Shown piece by piece: positions 1 to 9,123 of a stretch of 64,000 nt of DNA (its first letter is position 1; every line of letters starts with the position of its first letter). The stretch is from assembly GCA_001804805.1 (NCBI GenBank), contig MHBH01000005.1:141998-205997 (forward strand), read 5' to 3'. Under the pieces are notes generated by a model. That model was given only the letters and a program-made list of their open reading frames with translations, did not search any database and had not been told where the DNA came from. This stretch comes from Lentisphaerae bacterium GWF2_49_21 (GTDB taxonomy: Bacteria; Verrucomicrobiota; Lentisphaeria; Victivallales; GWF2-50-93). The position numbers and the translations under genes are program-made.

Positions 1-660
1 CCTGTCGATCTGGACCTTTCCGAGCGATACGGTCCGTTCAAGATAATCGTAGGGGATCTCGCCTGTGAATGACATTCCGTCGAGTATCTTCATTATCGAC
101 TGCACACGTCCATCTACAGGCGAAGGTGTCGAATATCTGAAACCTTCGGATTCCATTGCACTGGCCCATTCACCGAGCCATTTCCAGAACTTTTCCTTTA
201 TTGACGTAAATGTCATGAAATCAATCTCAAGGCTTTCCTGATTCTTCCTTACGGGAATGCTCAGCTGCTTTTCCGCCGTAGCCAGAAGGGATTCGGCGCA
301 TTTCTGGAGCCCGGGATATTTCTTCGAGCTGAAGTCGACGAAGCGGTCACAGGCCAGGAAAGGCCTGCCGTCGGGCCATTCCGCCAGGAAATTCATGGAG
401 AGTATCCGGGTGCCTGGCGAGAAAATCTGATCCTTCTTTTTTCCGAGAGGAGGAAATACCCAGGAGCCTTTTCCAAGCTTGCTCATGGAATCTTCGGAGA
501 GGCCGAATTCTATGCCTCCCTCCTTGATGAGCCAGGCCGAGTATCTGGACGCAATCCCTTTCCTGCCTGATCCGACTGCCGGAACAATATTGTCGTAGAT
601 CCAGAAGAGCTGGCAGTCCAGCTTGTCCCATTCGTAAAGGCCGAGGTGGTTATTGTTCAT
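1..660 (-). CDS. AraC-family transcriptional regulator, partial (C-terminus beyond window edge)
   Basis: The reading frame is open from an ATG at 660 to the left edge: 220 residues and no stop. The first part (about 1-135) has the look of the N-terminal sensing domain of Lentisphaerota AraC regulators (YEWDKLDCQLFWIYDN, then SPGTRILSMNFLAEWPDGRP). From about residue 190 a first AraC recognition helix-turn-helix appears (VQSIMKILDGM, then PYDYLERTVSLGKVQIDR). The second helix-turn-helix must lie to the left of the window. The frame has no good Shine-Dalgarno site, so the start is provisional. It is transcribed away from the FAD oxidoreductase and glycosidase genes, a usual arrangement for a regulator of a carbohydrate locus. 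Family assignment is by motif reading; the inducer is unknown. Confidence 0.7.
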   Translation of the reverse strand, partial: MNNNHLGLYEWDKLDCQLFWIYDNIVPAVGSGRKGIASRYSAWLIKEGGIEFGLSEDSMSKLGKGSWVFPPLGKKKDQIFSPGTRILSMNFLAEWPDGRPFLACDRFVDFSSKKYPGLQKCAESLLATAEKQLSIPVRKNQESLEIDFMTFTSIKEKFWKWLGEWASAMESEGFRYSTPSPVDGRVQSIMKILDGMSFTGEIPYDYLERTVSLGKVQIDR

Positions 661-670
661 TGCCAAAAGT

Positions 671-737
671 AACTTGGGCATTCCTGCCCGAGCCCTATCT
701 CTTTTAAATCAAAGCCCCGGGCAAGAATGCCCGAGTT
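671..737. repeat. Family H paired hairpin repeat
   Basis: Two short hairpins face each other: GGGCATTCCTGCCCG on the left and GGGCAAGAATGCCCG on the right, separated by a spacer with TTTTAAATCAAA. The two halves also pair with each other, so the unit is a long inverted repeat. A related unit with changed stems lies at 39703-39825. It sits between the divergent AraC and FAD-oxidoreductase genes. Confidence 0.75.
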
Positions 738-859
738 GCTCAAATGATAAATATAGACAATTATATGATGAACTGGGAATATCCGTTCAAATTGAAATAA
801 GATATATTCGACTTACTGTAAATGCCAGAATATAAGAAATAATTATTATGGAGGATAGC

Positions 860-2206
860 ATGACAAACAAGTATAACATCGCGAAAATGGGGATTCCAGT
901 CATCGGCAGTTGGGACGTGATAGTGGTGGGAGGAGGTCCTGCCGGATGCACTGCGGCGGCTTCGGCGGCCCGGGAAGGGGCGAAGACGTTGCTCATAGAG
1001 GCGACTGGATGTCTCGGCGGCATGGGGACTTCCGGGCTGATTCCCGCATGGTGTCCGTTTTCCGACAAGCAGAAGATCGTATACAAGGGCATGGCGGAAA
1101 AAGTCTTTTCCGCAGCCAAGGAGGGGATGGCGCATGTGGCGAAGGAAGCAACTGAATGGGTTCCGATCGATGCAGAGCGACTCAAGAGGGTATATGACGA
1201 CCTGTTGAAGGATTCCGGCGCTGAAGTCCTGTTCAATACATTTTTCTGCGGTGTCGATGCCTCCGACGACGGAGTCGTTTCAGGGATAGTCGTCGCGAAC
1301 AAGAGCGGTCTGCTGGCCTACAGGGCCAAAGTATATGTCGACTGCTCCGGCGATGCGGATCTCGCGGCCTGGGCGGGCGCGGACTTTGTGAAAGGAAATG
1401 ATAATGGGGAGATGCAGCCTGTCACACTCTGCTTCGTGCTCAGCAATGTTGATGACTATGCATACAGGCATGGGCCTAATCTCCATGGAGGGAACAAGAA
1501 CAGTCCGATATATCAGATCGTCGCTTCCGGGAAATATCCGCGCATAAAGGACACCCACCTCTGCCAGAACATTGTCGGACCAGGCACCGTAGGATTCAAC
1601 GCAGGCCATCTCTGGGATGTTGACAATACGGATCCAAAGACGGTTTCAAAAGCGATGATGGAAGGGCGCAAGCTCGCAATGGAGTTCAGGGATTCTCTTG
1701 CGGAGTATCATCCTAAGGCTTTCGCAAACGCCCATCTGGTAGCTACGGCCCCTTTGATCGGAACCAGGGAGACACGACGCATAATCGGAGACTATGTGCT
1801 GACCATTGAAGACTATATTGCCAGGAGAAGTTTCCCTGACGAGGTATGCCGCAACAGCTATTTTGTGGATGTGCATACCGCCAAGAAGGAAATCAAGCAA
1901 GCAAAGAAGGGTACCGAGTTTTTCGAAAAGCGCTGCAGGCATTATAATCCCGGCGAATCGCATGGGATCCCGTACCGCTGTTTCACCCCGAAGAAGCTCA
2001 GGAATGTCCTTGTGGCAGGAAGATCCATATCCACCGACAGGCTTGTCCAGGGCAGCACGAGGGTGATGCCGGTATGCCTGGCGATGGGTGAGGCTGCTGG
2101 AATGGCCGCGAGTTTCGCGTCGAAGTCGAAGAGCCACGACGTGCACAAGGTCGACGTGAAGCTTCTCCGGAAACGACTGAAGGAGGAAGGCGGCTATATT
2201 GAGTGA
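860..2206 (+). CDS. FAD-dependent oxidoreductase (FAD_oxidored family)
   Basis: A Rossmann FAD-binding site is clear near the N-terminus (DVIVVGGGPAGCTAA), followed by the cysteine-glycine stretch ATGCLGGMGTSGLIP that is typical of the FAD_oxidored group (Pfam PF12831) common in PVC and Planctomycetes genomes. Near the C-terminus are GRSISTDRLVQGSTRVMP and a second FAD contact (CLAMGEAAGMAA). The length, 448 residues, is normal. An in-frame ATG lies at 848, but GGAGG sits at the right distance only before the ATG at 860, so 860 is preferred. No signal peptide is seen, so it is likely cytoplasmic. The substrate is unknown; the GH1 gene follows after a hairpin, which suggests a role in modified-sugar catabolism. 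Confidence 0.85.
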   Translation: MTNKYNIAKMGIPVIGSWDVIVVGGGPAGCTAAASAAREGAKTLLIEATGCLGGMGTSGLIPAWCPFSDKQKIVYKGMAEKVFSAAKEGMAHVAKEATEWVPIDAERLKRVYDDLLKDSGAEVLFNTFFCGVDASDDGVVSGIVVANKSGLLAYRAKVYVDCSGDADLAAWAGADFVKGNDNGEMQPVTLCFVLSNVDDYAYRHGPNLHGGNKNSPIYQIVASGKYPRIKDTHLCQNIVGPGTVGFNAGHLWDVDNTDPKTVSKAMMEGRKLAMEFRDSLAEYHPKAFANAHLVATAPLIGTRETRRIIGDYVLTIEDYIARRSFPDEVCRNSYFVDVHTAKKEIKQAKKGTEFFEKRCRHYNPGESHGIPYRCFTPKKLRNVLVAGRSISTDRLVQGSTRVMPVCLAMGEAAGMAASFASKSKSHDVHKVDVKLLRKRLKEEGGYIE

Positions 2207-2208
2207 GG

Positions 2209-2247
2209 ATAATTTCTTTTTTGGCATCCTGCAAAAAAAGAAATTAT
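2209..2247. terminator. Hairpin between oxidoreductase and GH1 genes
   Basis: ATAATTTCTTTTTT pairs with AAAAAAGAAATTAT across a loop of about ten bases, directly after the oxidoreductase stop. The stem is AT-rich and carries its T-run inside the arm, so it may end transcription weakly or only shape the mRNA. Confidence 0.45.
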
Positions 2248-2324
2248 TCGGTGGAAAGATAGCAATCTCATGGTACTTTATCCTGCAATCGGTTGCATAA
2301 AAATCTTCATGAAGGGAAAACCAT

Positions 2325-3689
2325 ATGCCATATCCGAAGGATTTCGTCTGGGGTGTCGCTTCCGCTTCGTTCCAGGTTGAGGGGGCTTCAGAGGAGGATG
2401 GGAAAGGCCTGTCGATCTGGGACATGTACTGCAGGACGCCAGGAAATGTCTTCCACGGACACACCGGCGATGTCGCCTGCGACCACTACCATCGACACAG
2501 GGAAGATGTAAAGCTGATGAAGGACCTTGGCGTCCAGGGTTACCGTTTCTCCCTGAGCTGGCCGAGGATAATTCCCGACGGCAACGGCAAGGTGAACAAG
2601 AAGGGGCTCGATTTCTACGACCGTCTCGTCGATGAACTCCTCAAGGCGGGCATACAGCCGTGGGTGACCCTGTTCCACTGGGACTATCCCTACGAACTTT
2701 ATATCAAGGGCGGATGGCTCAATCCTGACAGCCCTGACTGGTTCGCCAACTACACGAAGGTCGCTGTTGAAAAGCTTGGTGACAGGGTCGGACATTGGAT
2801 GACTCTTAATGAACCGCTATGCTTCATTGCCGGCGGACTCCTGCAGGGCTGGCACGCTCCCGGACTGAAGCTGCCTCTGCGCGAATGCGCATTGGCCGCC
2901 CACAATGTCCTTCTCTCCCACGGAAAATCAGTCCAGACGATCCGCGCTCTTTCGAAGAAGCCGGTCAAGATAGGTTTTGCCCCGACCGGACAGCGTCCAG
3001 TGCCATATACTGATAAACCTGAAGACATCAGGGCTGCCGAGGAGGCTTTGAACAACGCCGCAGCTTCGCCTCTCATGTCAAACTCCTGGTGGATGGATCC
3101 GGTTTTTCTCGGAAAATATCCTGAAGACGGACTCGAGAGCGTGGGCAAGTTTGCGCCGAAGGTGAAATCGGGAGACATGAAGCTGATCTCATCGCCTGTA
3201 GACTTCTGCGGGATGAACATTTATTCCGGCGAATATGTACGCAGAGGAAAGGACGGGAAGCCTGAATACGTGCTTCCGCCAGCCGGATACAACCGCACAT
3301 CGCAGGACGACTGGTTCGTGAATCCACCATGTATGTACTGGGTTACCAAATGGTTCTACAAGAGATACAAGAAGCCGATCGTCATCACTGAGAACGGCCA
3401 CCAGAACCTCGACTTCGTCCACCTCGACGGCAAGGTGCATGACCCGCAGCGCATAGATTATCTGCACAGGTATCTGCTCGAACTGGAGAAGGCAATCGAC
3501 GAAGGTGTGCCTGTCAATGGATATTTCCAGTGGACCATCATGGACAATTTCGAGTGGGCGATGGGATACAAGGTCAGGGTAGGGCTTGTCTATACAGACT
3601 TCCAGACTCTGGATAGGATACCCAAGGATTCATATTATTGGTATAAGAAGCTGATCGCGAGCAACGGGAAGACGCTCCACAAACCGTAA
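2325..3689 (+). CDS. GH1 family beta-glycosidase (beta-glucosidase-like)
   Basis: Full-length glycoside hydrolase family 1 TIM barrel (454 residues) starting with the family N-terminus FVWGVASASFQVEGA. The acid/base glutamate is E163 in TLNEP and the nucleophile is E356 in VITENGH. Sugar-binding W/H positions are present (LFHWDYP, near residues 117-122). No signal peptide, so it should act in the cytoplasm on imported beta-linked di- or oligosaccharides. The start has GAAGGG upstream. Family members include beta-glucosidase, beta-galactosidase and beta-fucosidase; the exact sugar cannot be read from the sequence. It lies between an FAD oxidoreductase and a fucose-isomerase-like gene on the same strand. 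Confidence 0.92.
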   Translation: MPYPKDFVWGVASASFQVEGASEEDGKGLSIWDMYCRTPGNVFHGHTGDVACDHYHRHREDVKLMKDLGVQGYRFSLSWPRIIPDGNGKVNKKGLDFYDRLVDELLKAGIQPWVTLFHWDYPYELYIKGGWLNPDSPDWFANYTKVAVEKLGDRVGHWMTLNEPLCFIAGGLLQGWHAPGLKLPLRECALAAHNVLLSHGKSVQTIRALSKKPVKIGFAPTGQRPVPYTDKPEDIRAAEEALNNAAASPLMSNSWWMDPVFLGKYPEDGLESVGKFAPKVKSGDMKLISSPVDFCGMNIYSGEYVRRGKDGKPEYVLPPAGYNRTSQDDWFVNPPCMYWVTKWFYKRYKKPIVITENGHQNLDFVHLDGKVHDPQRIDYLHRYLLELEKAIDEGVPVNGYFQWTIMDNFEWAMGYKVRVGLVYTDFQTLDRIPKDSYYWYKKLIASNGKTLHKP

Positions 3690-3946
3690 ATTCCAAGTTC
3701 CAATGATCAAATTCCAAACAAGTTCCAATATTCAAACAAAAAGACAAACTAAGAACAGCCCTTACGGGCTTAACTCCTTTGAAACTTGCCTCTGAAGTAG
3801 GTCGGGCTTTCCCTTGTCCCGCCGTAGCATCTTAGCGAAGGCGGAAGCCCGACAAGATGGCGGCCAGGAATGACCGCCCTACTTAACCGGTAAAAGTTTC
3901 TTTTGGAGCTTGGATGTTTGGAATCTGGAATTTGGGCTCCGGAGCA
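3688..3946. repeat. Family G inverted repeat, split by a family K element
   Basis: The left arm (3688-3750) repeats words such as AAGTTCCAA and AAATTCCAA. The right arm (3903-3946) holds the complementary words TTGGAGCTTGG and GGAATCTGGAATTTGG. Between them sits the 129-bp family K element. A second, uninterrupted G unit lies at 62044-62163. This fills most of the 306-bp gap before the next gene; no coding signal is seen in it. Confidence 0.7.
3774..3902 (+). repeat. Family K element, copy 1 (129 bp)
   Basis: These 129 bases recur as an exact reverse complement at 45112-45240. Nested arms are visible: GAAACTT/AAGTTTC at the ends, then AAGTAG/CTACTT, then two inner hairpins, one with GTCGGGCTT/AAGCCCGAC around CCGCC/GGCGG, the other GGCGG/CCGCC. 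The whole can fold into a branched structure. No open frame, so it is a non-autonomous element. Confidence 0.9.
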
Positions 3947-3995
3947 TTAAAATATTGCGCAGTGAAAAGGCGATTCTAAAAAAAGGATTTCAATA

Positions 3996-5411
3996 ATGGG
4001 AAAGAACATAGACAGATATCTTGCGGAGGAGCCCAGGCCCTGGCTGAAGCGTCCTCTTGCGAAGATTCAGCCGGTACTTGCAAAGGAAGGCAACCCCAAC
4101 ATTGATGTTGCGAAACTCGCAAAAAAAATCGAGGGTAGCGGTGTCCTCAACGAGATGATCGCGATCAAGTCCCCTGAACACTGGTCGAATGTCATAAAGG
4201 GACTCGGAAAAGACGTCGATGGAATTTTGCCTGTCAGTATTACCGCCTATCCGACCGAAATATGGAACTCACATCCGCAGCCGCTTGTCGAACGTAAGCT
4301 GCCTTTCATATTCTGGCCGCTCATCGACTATGACGAACCCGATTTCTGGAGATGGTCCGCGCGTGATTTCCTCCGTGCTCTCGGAATCGATGTGCACATC
4401 GCGAAGAATCAGCGGCAGGGAATTGCACTTCTCCGCGCACTGGCAATGAAAAGATTATTGGCCAACTCGAAGATAGTCGTCTTCGGAGAACAGAATTTCC
4501 CCTGGAACGCCAATGCCGCCGGACATCTGATCAAGAAGGGACTGGGAACGGAGATAATTGTCAGGCCTATAGAGGACATCCGGAAGCTCTACCGGAAATT
4601 TTCAGACAAGGATCTCGAGAAGCTTTGGAATGAACGCAAGGAGCGTTATGAAGGCGCATCAGTGAAGCCTGAAGATTTGAAGCAGGCATTGCGCACATAT
4701 CTTGGAATTAAAACAATACTTGAGGAGGAAAAGGCGCTAGGGTTTGGAGTCAACTGTTTTGGCGACCTGATAACCAAAGGTGGACGAGATGTGCCGTGCC
4801 TTGCCCAGTCGCTTGTCCGCGAGGACGGCTACATCGCATCCTGCGACGGCGATTTCTGCGCCATGATGAGCATGGTGCTTGCAACGTATTTCCTCGACAA
4901 GACCTGCATGATGTCCAATATGTATCCAGTATCATATGTCGGGGCGCTCAGAGATCATTTCGGAAATCCGCTTTCCCCAGCTCCTAAATATCCGAAGAAG
5001 GACTGGAAGAACATTGCGAGACTCGCACACTGCGGATTCATCGGCGTTGTTTCTCCGGAGATGACTCCGTCAGGCAAGGCGGTGCTCAAGGACTGGGGTG
5101 GCACCTACGAGATCAAGCGTGACGGCAGAGGTTGCGGACTCGACAGCGATCTGAAAGGAAATCAGAAGATTACTGTCATAGAACTTAAGTTTGATGGCAA
5201 GACACTTCTGATCGCCGATGCGGAAGTCCTGGAGACGACACGCCACAAAGGGATGCCACACTGCGAATCTTCGGCACTCTTGAAATTCAGGGATCTCGAA
5301 GGATTCGTCGAGAACATTTCACGCGAACATACCGCGATTGTCTATGGCGACCATGTTGAGGATATGAAGATACTTGGACAGGTTCTCGGTCTGGACTGCA
5401 AAGTGTTTTGA
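3996..5411 (+). CDS. L-fucose isomerase-like superfamily protein (putative sugar isomerase)
   Basis: A 471-residue cytoplasmic protein. The stretch GFGVNCFGDLITKGGRDVPC followed by a segment containing SLVREDGYIASCDGDF, and the later HCESSALLKF, resemble the FucI/AraA-like isomerase fold, where a conserved C/E/D-rich pocket binds a divalent metal. The match to true FucI is distant: no clean FucI signature is seen, and the family is best called 'fucose isomerase-like'. It follows the GH1 gene after a nested repeat and may process the sugar released by it. What is inferred is the fold and the role in sugar metabolism; the substrate is unknown. Confidence 0.6.
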   Translation: MGKNIDRYLAEEPRPWLKRPLAKIQPVLAKEGNPNIDVAKLAKKIEGSGVLNEMIAIKSPEHWSNVIKGLGKDVDGILPVSITAYPTEIWNSHPQPLVERKLPFIFWPLIDYDEPDFWRWSARDFLRALGIDVHIAKNQRQGIALLRALAMKRLLANSKIVVFGEQNFPWNANAAGHLIKKGLGTEIIVRPIEDIRKLYRKFSDKDLEKLWNERKERYEGASVKPEDLKQALRTYLGIKTILEEEKALGFGVNCFGDLITKGGRDVPCLAQSLVREDGYIASCDGDFCAMMSMVLATYFLDKTCMMSNMYPVSYVGALRDHFGNPLSPAPKYPKKDWKNIARLAHCGFIGVVSPEMTPSGKAVLKDWGGTYEIKRDGRGCGLDSDLKGNQKITVIELKFDGKTLLIADAEVLETTRHKGMPHCESSALLKFRDLEGFVENISREHTAIVYGDHVEDMKILGQVLGLDCKVF

Positions 5412-5413
5412 TA

Positions 5414-5535
5414 ATGTAGCACAGGCCTCTTGCCTGTGACAGGCCAGAGGCCTATTCTACACTCTTAAGAATGTAGAACAGGCGTCCCGCCTGTCCTTAA
5501 TGAAACAAAAAACAGGCCAGAGGCCTGTTCTACAC
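5414..5535. repeat. Family C hairpin repeats (two units)
   Basis: Two tandem units carry hairpins such as ACAGGCGTCCCGCCTGT and ACAGGCCAGAGGCCTGT, bounded by TGTAGAACAGG and CCTGTTCTACA. They fill the gap between convergent genes and could act as bidirectional terminators. Related units are at 6579-6733. Confidence 0.75.
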
Positions 5536-5557
5536 TCTGATTTACCGGAGCGGAAAT

Positions 5558-6562
5558 CTATTTCAGCTCTGCAATTCCAATTCCGCTTTCCCCGGCAACC
5601 GAGTAAAGGAGATAGCGGCTCCCATCCTCCTCGAAGATCGCAGGATCCCGGAGCTGTCGGACTGAACCGATTATTTTGCCGTATTTTGAAGGCTTGACAG
5701 GTTTGTCTGTGCCCTCGTACTTCTCTGTTGGCTCAAGCAAGAGCTGTGGTGCGGAGGGCTTCCATTTGAGCCAGTCTTGTTTCAGATTGATCTGCGACAT
5801 GTATATCCTTTCAGGAGTGTCCTTCTCTCCGACAATCGTATATACCAGGTTCAGTGTATCAGCTTCCACCCAGAGTGCAGTATGGCGCACGCCTGGAAGA
5901 TAACTGGGGCCTTTCTCAAATCCCGACAGCCCGTCCTTGGACCGGTAGATCGTGCCGTCTATGTTGACATTCTTTGCGAATGCATAGTACCAATCGCCAT
6001 ACTTGAAAACGCGGAAATAGAAGGAACCGAGAACCTCAGGTCGCTCTGTGAAATCCAGTCCGTTCCTGGAAAGCGCCACGAAGGTTTCCTGTAGTCCTTT
6101 TCCCTCAGAGCGGTGGAAGTACATCCGGATTTCCTTCTTTTCCATATCCACATGGACGTCAGGTGATGCCACGTGGCTCTTCGTGTCGGTTACTTTCAGG
6201 ACACCACCTTTGTATATGGTCCAAGGTCCTGCCATCGCATCGGCGTAGGCCAGACGAATATGTTTTCCACCGTGATGTGCAAAGTAAAGATAGTATTTGC
6301 CAAGAGGCTTTTCGACCCAGTCCGGAACGCGTATGAGAGATGGGCCATTTATGTTTGCACCATCCTCGCCCTCGAGACCAGGCATGCCGGGACGGATGAT
6401 CGGGTTCTCCTGGAATCGGACAGCCTTGAAAGATGCTGGCATGATGGAATCTTTGGAATTTGCCTTCATAGTTTCCTTTCCAGTTTCTTCAGGAGCTGCC
6501 AGCGCTTGGATACTCCAAGCACACATGAGAACAAAATATACTATGGTTCTTTTGATCTGCAT
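5558..6562 (-). CDS. Secreted glycosidase-like protein, five-bladed beta-propeller (GH43/GH117-like)
   Basis: An N-terminal signal peptide is plain (MQIKRTIVYFVLMCAWSI, cut near ALAA), so the protein is exported. The mature part (about 310 residues) has the repeated blade pattern of GH43-type propellers: ENPIIRPGMPG near the start, GPSLIRVPDW, KYYLYFAHHGGKHIRLAYAD, SHVASPDVHVD, and RDPAIFEEDGSRYLLYSVAG at the end. Aspartates in SPDV and RDPA sit where catalytic acids lie in the clan, but exact roles cannot be assigned. The ATG at 6562 is chosen because GGAGG stands six bases before it; an upstream in-frame TTG has no such site. Substrate unknown, probably a plant or algal polysaccharide side chain. 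Confidence 0.7.
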   Translation of the reverse strand: MQIKRTIVYFVLMCAWSIQALAAPEETGKETMKANSKDSIMPASFKAVRFQENPIIRPGMPGLEGEDGANINGPSLIRVPDWVEKPLGKYYLYFAHHGGKHIRLAYADAMAGPWTIYKGGVLKVTDTKSHVASPDVHVDMEKKEIRMYFHRSEGKGLQETFVALSRNGLDFTERPEVLGSFYFRVFKYGDWYYAFAKNVNIDGTIYRSKDGLSGFEKGPSYLPGVRHTALWVEADTLNLVYTIVGEKDTPERIYMSQINLKQDWLKWKPSAPQLLLEPTEKYEGTDKPVKPSKYGKIIGSVRQLRDPAIFEEDGSRYLLYSVAGESGIGIAELK

Positions 6563-6578
6563 CTTCAACCTCCTAATA

Positions 6579-6733
6579 ATGTAGCACAGGCGCCCTTCGA
6601 CAGGCTCAGGACAGGTCCCGCCTGTGATTAATGAACAGGCCAGAGGCCCGTCCTACTTTCTTTAGAACGTGGTACAGGCGTCTCGCCTGTAATTATAAAG
6701 AAACAAAAACAGGCAAGATGCCTGTTCTACATT
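6579..6733. repeat. Family C hairpin repeats
   Basis: Several ACAGGC-based hairpins, bounded by TGTAGCACAGG and CCTGTTCTACA, fill the gap between two co-directional minus-strand glycosidase genes. One unit carries an extra insert with CCTTCGACAGGCTCAGGACAGG. Confidence 0.7.
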
Positions 6734-8658
6734 CCAAAATGCCCCGTCACTGCCGCCAGAAGGAAATAGTAGTTGTCGGCAAGATAATTGTAGCCGCACG
6801 GATTTCCATCCTTCATCCGCCAGTCGATGCTCTTCATGTAGCCGGGCATCAGCCCTGAATGGGTTGGCTCGTTCTCGAATGTGTCCAGCATGGTGAAAAG
6901 GATCTTGTCGGCTTCCTTGCGAAGTCCGCAATTGTATAGCGCCTGGATGAAATGATATGCATTCTGTCCGCAGAGCCCGCCATTTTCGTAGCGTGGCCAC
7001 TTGCCCATGAAATCCCAGTTGATCGTGTCTTCTGCGGCGACAGGTATGCATGGTCCGGGAATTCCATATTTGAAATCACCGAAGCCCATCTCATCAAGTT
7101 TCTTCAGGAGAATCCTCATGACCTTGACAGCCTTCTTCTTAGGAACAAGCCCTTCGTTGATCGCCATTGCAGTTGCGAATGTGAACATGTAGTCGTGGAC
7201 TTTTCCGTCACGGCTTATCCATCCGGCATAGACACCGGTCTTCGGATTGAAGAATTTCCTGTCAAAGTTTTGTTTAAACTTTGACATGAAATTATTGATT
7301 TCCTCCAGGGCGTCGGAAATCCTGAGTTCTTTCAAAAGAACAAAAAGCATACGCAATGACCGGTAACATATGAGATTGAAGTAGATGTCCTTGTGTCCGA
7401 AGGCGAAGTTGTCCCACCAGTTCCTGTTGCGTCCATGGACGTCATCAAAATAATTCCCGTGGAACGGTACCTCGATTATCCCGTCTCTGTCCTCATCGAG
7501 CTTCATTAGGAACCTTGCGGTTTTCACAGCACGGTCTATATATTTATCTGCGAATCTCGCATCCTTGTCATACTGATAGGAATTGCAGAAGGCGATAAGG
7601 ATACTTGGCGTTGAATCGATGAAGGAGGACATCTTCTGCTTCTTGCCGGGATTATCCTGGTACTCCCAGTTGATCTCGCCTGAGTTTGACTGGCATTTTT
7701 CAAAGCTGACCATAATGGCGCGCCTGAGGAAATCTTGGACCATTATGCCGGTTGAAAGGGCAGGCGTGTAGAGGAGAAGGTCGGACTTGAAGTGCATTGC
7801 AAGATGCGCAATTCCGCCTAGTGCGATATTGTCACCCATCGTAAGGGATTTCTTCTCCAGCGTGAAGGAGTTCATCCAGCATCGTTTCAATCCGTCCCAT
7901 TTCGGGCTACTGAAGTCGCAGCCTTTGATCTGCGGATAATTCTCTTTTTCGACGGTGAGTGTCAGTGCGGCCTTCCTGATCTTTGATTTTGCGTGGAGCT
8001 TCAGCCTGACAGCTCCATGATGATATGCGAACATCGCATTGTGATAGCCGTTGTTCTTGAAACCGAGACAGAGCCCTGACATTTCTTTAAGTTGGACGAA
8101 TTCCTCGACGCAGATGACATCCTTGTTGTCGCATTCTATCTTCAGCAGACCGTAATCAGGGAAATGAAGTAGCAAGGGAAGCTGGTAGTTATTCGTGATT
8201 TTGCCGTCCTGATCCGGCTTGTTGCCAAGTCCGGAATCCGACAGGATTGCGAAATCCGCAGGTTTGGCCCAGATTGTGGCAGGTGCAACGTCATTGCCGA
8301 AGGAGAATTCGAAGAAGTCACCGGATAAATGTTTTTCAGTACAGAGCCTGATACTTATTCTTTTTTCGTTCTTGAGCAAGAACTGAAGGTTTCCGTGTAG
8401 GCCTGCTTTGGTACATGTATATTCTACACCTTGCCTGGAGGCTTTGGCAGAAAAACATTTATTAGCAAGCCCTTTCCATATTGTCGGCATGGCTCCAAGT
8501 CCAGGCTTGAGGAGGTTGTAGTCCATGTGCCGGCGCGTCCTGCCTCCGGACTCGATCCCCAGATGCGCGATCTTCGGAAACTTTGTCGAAAAGCTCGCTG
8601 CATAGAACCTGCTGTTGTAGCAGGCGTAATTGCCAATATCTGAATATCCTATTTTCAT
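6727..8658 (-). CDS. Six-hairpin (alpha/alpha-toroid) glycosidase-like protein
   Basis: 643 residues without a signal peptide. The N-terminal third looks like a beta-sandwich. The C-terminal two thirds carry the helical-barrel pattern of amylo-1,6-glucosidase/GH63-type enzymes: FIDSTPSILIAFCNSYQYD, then DRDGIIEVPFHGNYFDDVHG, NWWDNFAFGHKDIYFN, later WPRYENGGLCGQNAYHFIQA and CGYNYLADNYYFLLAAVTG. The acidic positions in DRDGIIE and ENGG are the usual catalytic places in this clan, though I cannot fix the pair. No exact GH family can be named. It lies upstream of the secreted propeller glycosidase on the same strand, so they may degrade the same glycan. The start at 8658 has no strong ribosome site. 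Confidence 0.65.
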   Translation of the reverse strand: MKIGYSDIGNYACYNSRFYAASFSTKFPKIAHLGIESGGRTRRHMDYNLLKPGLGAMPTIWKGLANKCFSAKASRQGVEYTCTKAGLHGNLQFLLKNEKRISIRLCTEKHLSGDFFEFSFGNDVAPATIWAKPADFAILSDSGLGNKPDQDGKITNNYQLPLLLHFPDYGLLKIECDNKDVICVEEFVQLKEMSGLCLGFKNNGYHNAMFAYHHGAVRLKLHAKSKIRKAALTLTVEKENYPQIKGCDFSSPKWDGLKRCWMNSFTLEKKSLTMGDNIALGGIAHLAMHFKSDLLLYTPALSTGIMVQDFLRRAIMVSFEKCQSNSGEINWEYQDNPGKKQKMSSFIDSTPSILIAFCNSYQYDKDARFADKYIDRAVKTARFLMKLDEDRDGIIEVPFHGNYFDDVHGRNRNWWDNFAFGHKDIYFNLICYRSLRMLFVLLKELRISDALEEINNFMSKFKQNFDRKFFNPKTGVYAGWISRDGKVHDYMFTFATAMAINEGLVPKKKAVKVMRILLKKLDEMGFGDFKYGIPGPCIPVAAEDTINWDFMGKWPRYENGGLCGQNAYHFIQALYNCGLRKEADKILFTMLDTFENEPTHSGLMPGYMKSIDWRMKDGNPCGYNYLADNYYFLLAAVTGHFGM

Positions 8659-8692
8659 GTGAATCCATGTTCTTGTTTTGGAGGTTCAGGAA

Positions 8693-9019
8693 TTACCAGA
8701 TTTCACCGTTAAGGCAAAGATTAAATTCTGTTTTTGTCTTAAATCTTTTGCCGGTGTCTGCACATATGTAGACGGGTTTTTTGCCAATATACCAACAGCC
8801 TTTGCCTTCTACGCCTGCCTGTTTGCAAATGGCGCAAATGCCGGGCCCAAAAAATTTTCTTTTTCCATGTGTCTTATGGCATTTCCAGCAGAAGAGTGAA
8901 TCGCATGAGGTGCAGATCAATTTAGCCTCTTTGCCACATCTGCAGCATTTTATCTTAGGCTCATCTGGATTTGGCTTTTGAGCTGTATTTGATACTTGAG
9001 GATTGTTCTCATTATTCAT
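8693..9019 (-). CDS. Small zinc-finger (B-box-like) protein, unknown function
   Basis: 108 residues rich in paired cysteines: CCRCG, CTSCDSLFCWKCHKTHGKR, then CAICK and more single cysteines. The C-x2-C spacing with CHKTH suggests two zinc-binding knuckles like a B-box or zinc ribbon. An upstream in-frame start would add 11 residues, but the ATG at 9019 has GGGAGC about eight bases before it. The N-terminus is polar and disordered (NNENNPQVSNTAQKPNPDEP). Function not recognised; such folds bind proteins or nucleic acid. Confidence 0.6.
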   Translation of the reverse strand: MNNENNPQVSNTAQKPNPDEPKIKCCRCGKEAKLICTSCDSLFCWKCHKTHGKRKFFGPGICAICKQAGVEGKGCWYIGKKPVYICADTGKRFKTKTEFNLCLNGEIW

Positions 9020-9088
9020 GAATATTGCTCCCGACATCAAAATTGCAGGCATAAGACTAGATCAATATAAAAGAACGTTATGCTTTTT

Positions 9089-9123
9089 CAACTGACAACT
9101 GACAACTGACGACTATCGACTGA
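9089..9123. repeat. CTGACAA tandem words
   Basis: Five near-identical copies of ACTGACAA/GACTGAC-type words lie between two minus-strand genes. The pattern resembles the CTGACACC words at 16752-16876. Confidence 0.6.

Noticed and set aside
653..835. 60-codon frame from the AraC start region
   Set aside because: Runs through a family H hairpin repeat; no ribosome site.
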